In this document: one piece after another, positions 57,654-58,495 of the stretch | Layout of the letters: every line of letters begins with the position of its first letter | Position numbering within the stretch: the first letter of the stretch is position 1 | Notes under the pieces: model-generated | Told to the model about the DNA's origin: nothing | The model's database searches: none | What the model saw: only the letters and a program-made list of their open reading frames with translations | Translations under genes and position numbers: made by a program | Assembly: GCA_963557075.1 (NCBI GenBank) | Contig: CAUWDA010000011.1 | Span: 1-58,495, forward strand | Length of the DNA: 58,495 nucleotides | Reading direction: 5' to 3' | DNA from: Flavonifractor sp963557075 | GTDB taxonomy: Bacteria > Bacillota > Clostridia > Oscillospirales > Oscillospiraceae

Positions 57654-57962
57654 CCGTCCTTCCCGCCCTGTCGGGCCTGTTCTTGTCCCATCATACCCCA
57701 GCCGGCCCCCAGCCGCAAGGAAAACTTTCCGCTCCCCTTGACAGTGACCGGGCTTCCCATATTATAATGAAAAAGACCTTGTTCAAGATAAGTGTGTCTG
57801 TACCATTGCGGCGGGGTTCGGGCCGGCCCAGAGGCCGGTCCCTGCGAAAAACCAGCAACCGCTTACAGGGGCCCACCGGTGTGCGCCACCGGTCTGTGAA
57901 CAACGCGAATGCCAAAAGGAAACAAAAAATAATCGTTCCTATCTGTGGAGAGGATGACTGCT
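57654..57962. other. Leader region of the ArsR gene
   Basis: Holds the promoter at 57738-57768 and a leader of about 190 bases with two GC-rich hairpins (GCCGG-CCGGC near 57825; CCACCGGTG-CACCGG near 57880). The second overlaps a stretch similar to 46285-46315, so part of it is repeat DNA. No gene is seen. Confidence 0.5.
57738..57768 (+). promoter_or_regulatory. Promoter of the ArsR gene
   Basis: Consensus TTGACA and TATAAT but with a 19-bp spacer. Wide spacing is seen at metal-regulated promoters that are activated by DNA twisting, but ArsR-family regulators normally repress. Confidence 0.55.
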
Positions 57963-58325
57963 ATGACGAATGATGACTGCGCGGATCTGTGTGCGGTCCG
58001 CCATATCCACCAGGAGGCCGTGGACCGGGCGGCCCGCGCCATACCGGAAAATCAGACCCTCCGGGACCTGGCAGAGCTTTTCAAGATCTTCGGGGACTCC
58101 ACCCGCATCAAGATCCTGTATGCGCTCTTTGCATCGGAGATGTGCGTGTGTGATATCGCCGCCCTGCTGGGCATGACTCAATCGGCCATCTCCCACCAGC
58201 TGCGGGTGTTGAAGCAGAGCCGGCTGGTCAAGTGCCGCCGGGAGGGCAAAACCGTGTTTTATGCGCTGGCTGACAGCCACGTCCGCACCATTCTGGGGCA
58301 GGGCATGGAGCACATCACCGAATAG
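57963..58325 (+). CDS. ArsR/SmtB-family metal-responsive repressor
   Basis: A 120-residue winged-helix regulator. The DNA-binding part has LAELFKIFGDSTRIKILYAL, then the alpha-3 metal motif SEMCVCDIAALLG (ELCVCD type), then MTQSAISHQLRVLKQSRLVK (recognition helix) and REGKTVFYALAD (wing). Extra cysteines at the N-terminus (DDCADLC) resemble CadC, suggesting soft-metal sensing (Cd/Pb/Zn). ATG at 57963 has GGAGAGG 9 bases upstream. No transporter gene follows inside the window. Confidence 0.93.
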   Translation: MTNDDCADLCAVRHIHQEAVDRAARAIPENQTLRDLAELFKIFGDSTRIKILYALFASEMCVCDIAALLGMTQSAISHQLRVLKQSRLVKCRREGKTVFYALADSHVRTILGQGMEHITE

Positions 58326-58425
58326 CGGGAACACTCCGGCAAAAGCCCGCCCTACGCTGTCCGCGCCGGCACCCACGGCAGACGATCGTCCCCCAGAGAC
58401 AAGAGCGGCCGCCCCGGAGCGCCGC

Positions 58426-58495
58426 AAAAAGGGCCTGTTGCAAAATTGCTGTTCTGCACAAGTCTGTCATTGCGAGCCAGTGAGCACACTGGCTC
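58426..58495 (+). repeat. Dispersed repeat, copy C (cut by window edge)
   Basis: Begins AAAAAGGGCCTGTTGCAAAA and runs to the window end through GAGCCAGTGAGCACACTGGC. Nearly identical over about 60 bases to copy B at 46449-46527, in the opposite orientation. Confidence 0.85.

Noticed and set aside
57790..57930. Possible SAM-type riboswitch (CCAGCAACCG motif) before the ArsR gene
   Set aside because: Only one short segment resembles the SAM-I core. The P1 stem, kink-turn and the partner segment are missing, and part of the region matches other intergenic DNA.
1..58495. CRISPR arrays, rRNA genes, complete insertion sequences, replication origin
   Set aside because: No regularly spaced direct repeats, rRNA core sequence, transposase gene or DnaA-box cluster was seen on reading both strands.

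Overview
The window is about 58.5 kb of a GC-rich, spore-forming, low-copy Firmicute chromosome. The adjacent spoIIGA-sigE pair, a DUF951/DUF4317/DUF4364/DUF3048 gene set, PyrK/PyrD type 1B pyrimidine enzymes and a PurO-type IMP cyclohydrolase fit a gut clostridium of the Oscillospiraceae (Flavonifractor/Lawsonibacter-like). That placement is inferred from gene content, not from a marker comparison. Most of the window is core chromosome with consensus TTGnnn-17-TATAAT promoters and strong intrinsic terminators.

Positions 1-5.1 kb form a lower-GC accessory edge. It holds the C-terminal end of a large serine recombinase running off the left edge. A broken defence locus follows on the minus strand: an XRE regulator, a Vsr endonuclease and a Z1 protein that stops after about 230 of roughly 900 residues, right next to the recombinase end. 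An alpha/beta esterase, two small unknown proteins and a flavin reductase come next. From 5.3 to 12.2 kb lie a DUF3592/YwqK-repeat membrane protein behind a long structured leader, a YesL protein, DUF4317, two tRNA-Leu genes, DUF4364 and a DUF3048 lipoprotein.

From 12.5 to 19.9 kb a minus-strand pyrimidine operon reads pyrC-pyrF-(zinc ribbon)-pyrK-pyrD, followed by a phosphatase-acetyltransferase fusion and YgiQ. From 20.1 to 24.8 kb come a small YtxH-like protein, sigE-spoIIGA behind a promoter with a 21-bp spacer, the DUF951-hisC-dsrE operon and an S1-domain protein. From 25 to 36.4 kb come a two-component system whose kinase is frameshifted in a C7 run, a transglutaminase-like lipoprotein, a small Cys/Gly-rich protein, a MarR-ABC-ABC exporter operon, an XRE-membrane-protein pair, a uridine phosphorylase and a secreted protein. 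From 36.6 to 48.2 kb come trkA-trkH, a K+-dependent membrane pyrophosphatase, class III fructose bisphosphatase, an aconitase-like hydratase, a fold-back repeat and a cardiolipin synthase.

From 48.3 to 56.6 kb a purine operon reads leader peptide-terminator-purE-purC-purF-purM-purN-purO-AICAR transformylase-(four-helix-bundle element)-purD. Its PurF lacks the N-terminal nucleophile cysteine. The IMP-forming step uses PurO instead of bifunctional PurH. A small inverted-repeat element carrying a 23S-IVP-like four-helix-bundle gene sits inside the operon. The last 2 kb holds a GNAT enzyme, a pyridoxamine-oxidase-like protein, an ArsR regulator and a dispersed repeat that also occurs, inverted, near 46.5 kb.

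The best candidates for something new are the purE leader peptide plus attenuator, the inverted-repeat four-helix element, the Cys-less PurF, the structured leader at 7.5-7.75 kb and the homopolymer-broken sensor kinase. No CRISPR array, rRNA gene or complete insertion sequence was seen.
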